Program-made: the position numbers and the translations under genes
Assembly: GCA_015067435.1 (NCBI GenBank)
Contig: SVMM01000002.1
Location: 124,001 to 188,000, forward strand
Source of the DNA: Oscillospiraceae bacterium
GTDB lineage: Bacteria > Bacillota > Clostridia > Oscillospirales > Oscillospiraceae
Length of the DNA stretch: 64,000 nt
Direction of reading: 5' to 3'
Notes under the pieces: generated by a model
The model's input: only the letters and a program-made list of their open reading frames with translations
What the model was told of the DNA's origin: nothing
The model's database searches: none
In this document: piece by piece, positions 62,678-64,000 of the stretch
Numbering within the stretch: position 1 is the stretch's first letter
Layout: each line of letters begins with the position of its first letter

Positions 62678-64000
62678 TCAAAGGCACACAGTCTCGCCGG
62701 TCGCGAAGAAATAGAGCAGCTTTTCCCGCACGGGCTTTTCCATGATGCGCTCCAGCGCGGCGGCATAGGCGTCCAGCTGCGGCGCGTAGTGCGCGGCGCG
62801 CTCCCGCGTCTCCGATTCCGTGATGCGGTCGGTCTTGAAGTCCAGCACCGTCAGCGCGCCGTCCTCCTCGAAAAAGCAGTCCACCACGCCCTGCAGCAGC
62901 ACGCGGTCCCCCTCGTCGATCCGCTCGTCGTAAGCATGCGCGCTCGCGAGCAGCGAAAAGCGGTACTCGCGCTCCACATGCGCGCTCCGCCGGATGCGTT
63001 CGGCAACGCCGCTCTGCAAAAACCTTGCGATCATGCGCGCATCCGCGCCGCGCGCCTGCTCCTCGGTCAAAAGCCTCCGCGCAAGCAGCCCTTCGATCTG
63101 CGCGCGCACATGCGCCTCGTCCCTGCCGCCGAAGTCGAGGTACTGCATCACCAGATGGATCGCCGTGCCGCGCTCCGCGCCGGAAAGCAGCTTTTCGCCC
63201 TCCAGAAAGCGCGGCCGCACCAGACTGCGCAGGCGCGGCGGCAGCTTGGCGTTCTCCGCGATCTCGCTGTCGACCGACCTGCCCTTGAGCTGCGTCGCCG
63301 TCAGCTTCGCGCTCATCTCCGTTGCCGCGGCGTGCGGGTATGTCCATGTCAGCACCGCCGGGTCCATGGTAAGCTCGCCGCCCCGCGTTTCCTGTGCGGG
63401 ACTTTCTCCCGTCTGTGTCTCTTCCTCGGCATCGCCGAACGTATTATGCACGCTCACCAGCCATGGCGAATCGTCCGCAATGACGAGCCGCGGCGTATCC
63501 GCACCGGCCAGCGCGCGCAGCTCCTCCGCCTCCGGTCGGCACAGCAGCGGCAGCATGACCCAGTCGCCGAGGCATCTGCCCTCGTCCACCGACTCCGGCA
63601 GCGCGGGGCAGGACGCCGTGACGAGCAGGTCGGATACGCGCTTTGCCGCGTTCGCCTGCGTATGCACCATGACCAGCTTCTCCTTTGCGCGCGTCATGGC
63701 GACATAGAGGAGCCGCAGCTCCTCCGCTTTCGCCTCCCGCCGCAGCGTGCGCTCGATCGCCTGCCGCGCCACGGTCGCATAGCGGATGCGCCGCTTGATA
63801 TCGACGCATTCGGGGCCGATGCCGAGTCTGGAATGTACCAGCACCGAGCCCGTAAAGTCCATGTTGTTGAACGCCTTGGCAAGGTCTGCGAGGATCACCA
63901 CGGGGAATTCCAGCCCCTTGGACTTGTGGATGCTCATGATCCGCACGCCGGCGCTCCCGCCCGCGCCCCGCGCCGGCTCCTGCGCGCCGGATTCGCGCAG
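62678..64000 (-). CDS. addA: ATP-dependent nuclease subunit A, C-terminal part (N terminus outside window)
   Basis: AddA is the helicase-nuclease subunit of the AddAB recombination complex, the Gram-positive counterpart of RecBCD. The visible 440 residues start within the UvrD-type helicase C-terminal region (SIHKSKGLEFPVVILADLAK, motif V/VI-like LRLLYVAMTRAKEKLVMVH) and end with the RecB-type nuclease (AIHLVMQYLDFGG, then VLDFKTDRITES). The catalytic DxK of the nuclease is present in LDFKTDR. The upstream part and addB lie outside the window. Confidence 0.92.
   Translation of the reverse strand: MRESGAQEPARGAGGSAGVRIMSIHKSKGLEFPVVILADLAKAFNNMDFTGSVLVHSRLGIGPECVDIKRRIRYATVARQAIERTLRREAKAEELRLLYVAMTRAKEKLVMVHTQANAAKRVSDLLVTASCPALPESVDEGRCLGDWVMLPLLCRPEAEELRALAGADTPRLVIADDSPWLVSVHNTFGDAEEETQTGESPAQETRGGELTMDPAVLTWTYPHAAATEMSAKLTATQLKGRSVDSEIAENAKLPPRLRSLVRPRFLEGEKLLSGAERGTAIHLVMQYLDFGGRDEAHVRAQIEGLLARRLLTEEQARGADARMIARFLQSGVAERIRRSAHVEREYRFSLLASAHAYDERIDEGDRVLLQGVVDCFFEEDGALTVLDFKTDRITESETRERAAHYAPQLDAYAAALERIMEKPVREKLLYFFATGETVCL

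Overview
The window is a dense, GC-rich chromosomal segment from an endospore-forming, Gram-positive-type anaerobe, most likely a Clostridia of the Oscillospirales/Oscillospiraceae type. The grounds are spoIIM next to xerD, a SpoIVFA/SpoIVFB-like pair beside the TIGR03960/TIGR03936 genes, a SpoIID-family protein, a CD1247-type protein, a TIGR04086 membrane protein beside yajC, a fused potCD, and consensus sigma-A promoters with 17-bp spacing. The genus cannot be fixed from the sequence alone. I saw no phage, insertion sequence, CRISPR array, rRNA or tRNA gene; almost everything is core metabolism, with several unusual protein architectures inside it.

Layout. 1-2.7 kb (minus): ruvA (cut by the window edge) and ruvC under a LexA-type SOS box, then xerD and spoIIM. 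2.7-3.0 kb: an AT-rich gap without a supported gene. 3.0-8.0 kb (minus): spoIID-like, queA, tgt, yajC and a TIGR04086 protein (tRNA queuosine and Sec accessory functions). 8.0-9.0 kb (plus): dapA. 9.0-13.7 kb (minus): an aminotransferase; lepB-rbgA-rnhB-yraN; and a DUF177 gene with rpmF. 13.7-24.2 kb (plus): an RluA-type pseudouridine synthase; an XRE-cupin regulator with a potA-potB-potCD polyamine importer; a FlK-like thioesterase, a radical SAM protein and a double lysozyme; and a LysR regulator. 24.3-39.1 kb (minus): a CD1247-type gene, efp, yqeG, rpsU, leuS, rsfS, an LCP protein, nadD-yqeK, yhbY, rdgB, ftsY, smc and a membrane sensor-like protein. 39.2-50.1 kb (minus): a TepA-like ClpP homologue, then a tightly overlapped operon ddl-murF-abcF-ydcF-flavodoxin-prfA-small membrane protein-tsaC/coaE-M18 peptidase. 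50.2-54.4 kb (minus): spoIVFA, spoIVFB, TIGR03960 and TIGR03936. 54.5-62 kb (minus): tig-clpP-clpX-lon-engB-pyrH. 62-64 kb (minus): the 3' part of addA and a metallophosphoesterase.

How the genes work together. Several modules serve envelope growth and sporulation (ddl, murF, LCP, lepB, SpoIID, SpoIIM, SpoIVFA/B). Others serve translation and ribosome assembly (efp, leuS, prfA, rpsU, rpmF, rbgA, rsfS, yhbY, queA/tgt, tsaC), protein folding and quality control (tig, clpP, clpX, lon), chromosome maintenance (smc, xerD, ruvAC, addA, rnhB) and polyamine uptake with its own regulator.

Features most worth attention: a PotA ATPase whose C-terminal TOBE region carries a tandem, duplicated Ig-like insertion; a trigger factor with an 81-residue Lys/Ala/Glu repeat tail; a one-chain TsaC-CoaE fusion; a GH24-SLH-GH25 double muramidase; a cache-like membrane protein with a possible Hpt-like C terminus; and two arrays of consecutive perfect hairpins (24.7 kb and 51.0 kb) that share a constant 20-nt core while the flanking stem differs and still pairs.
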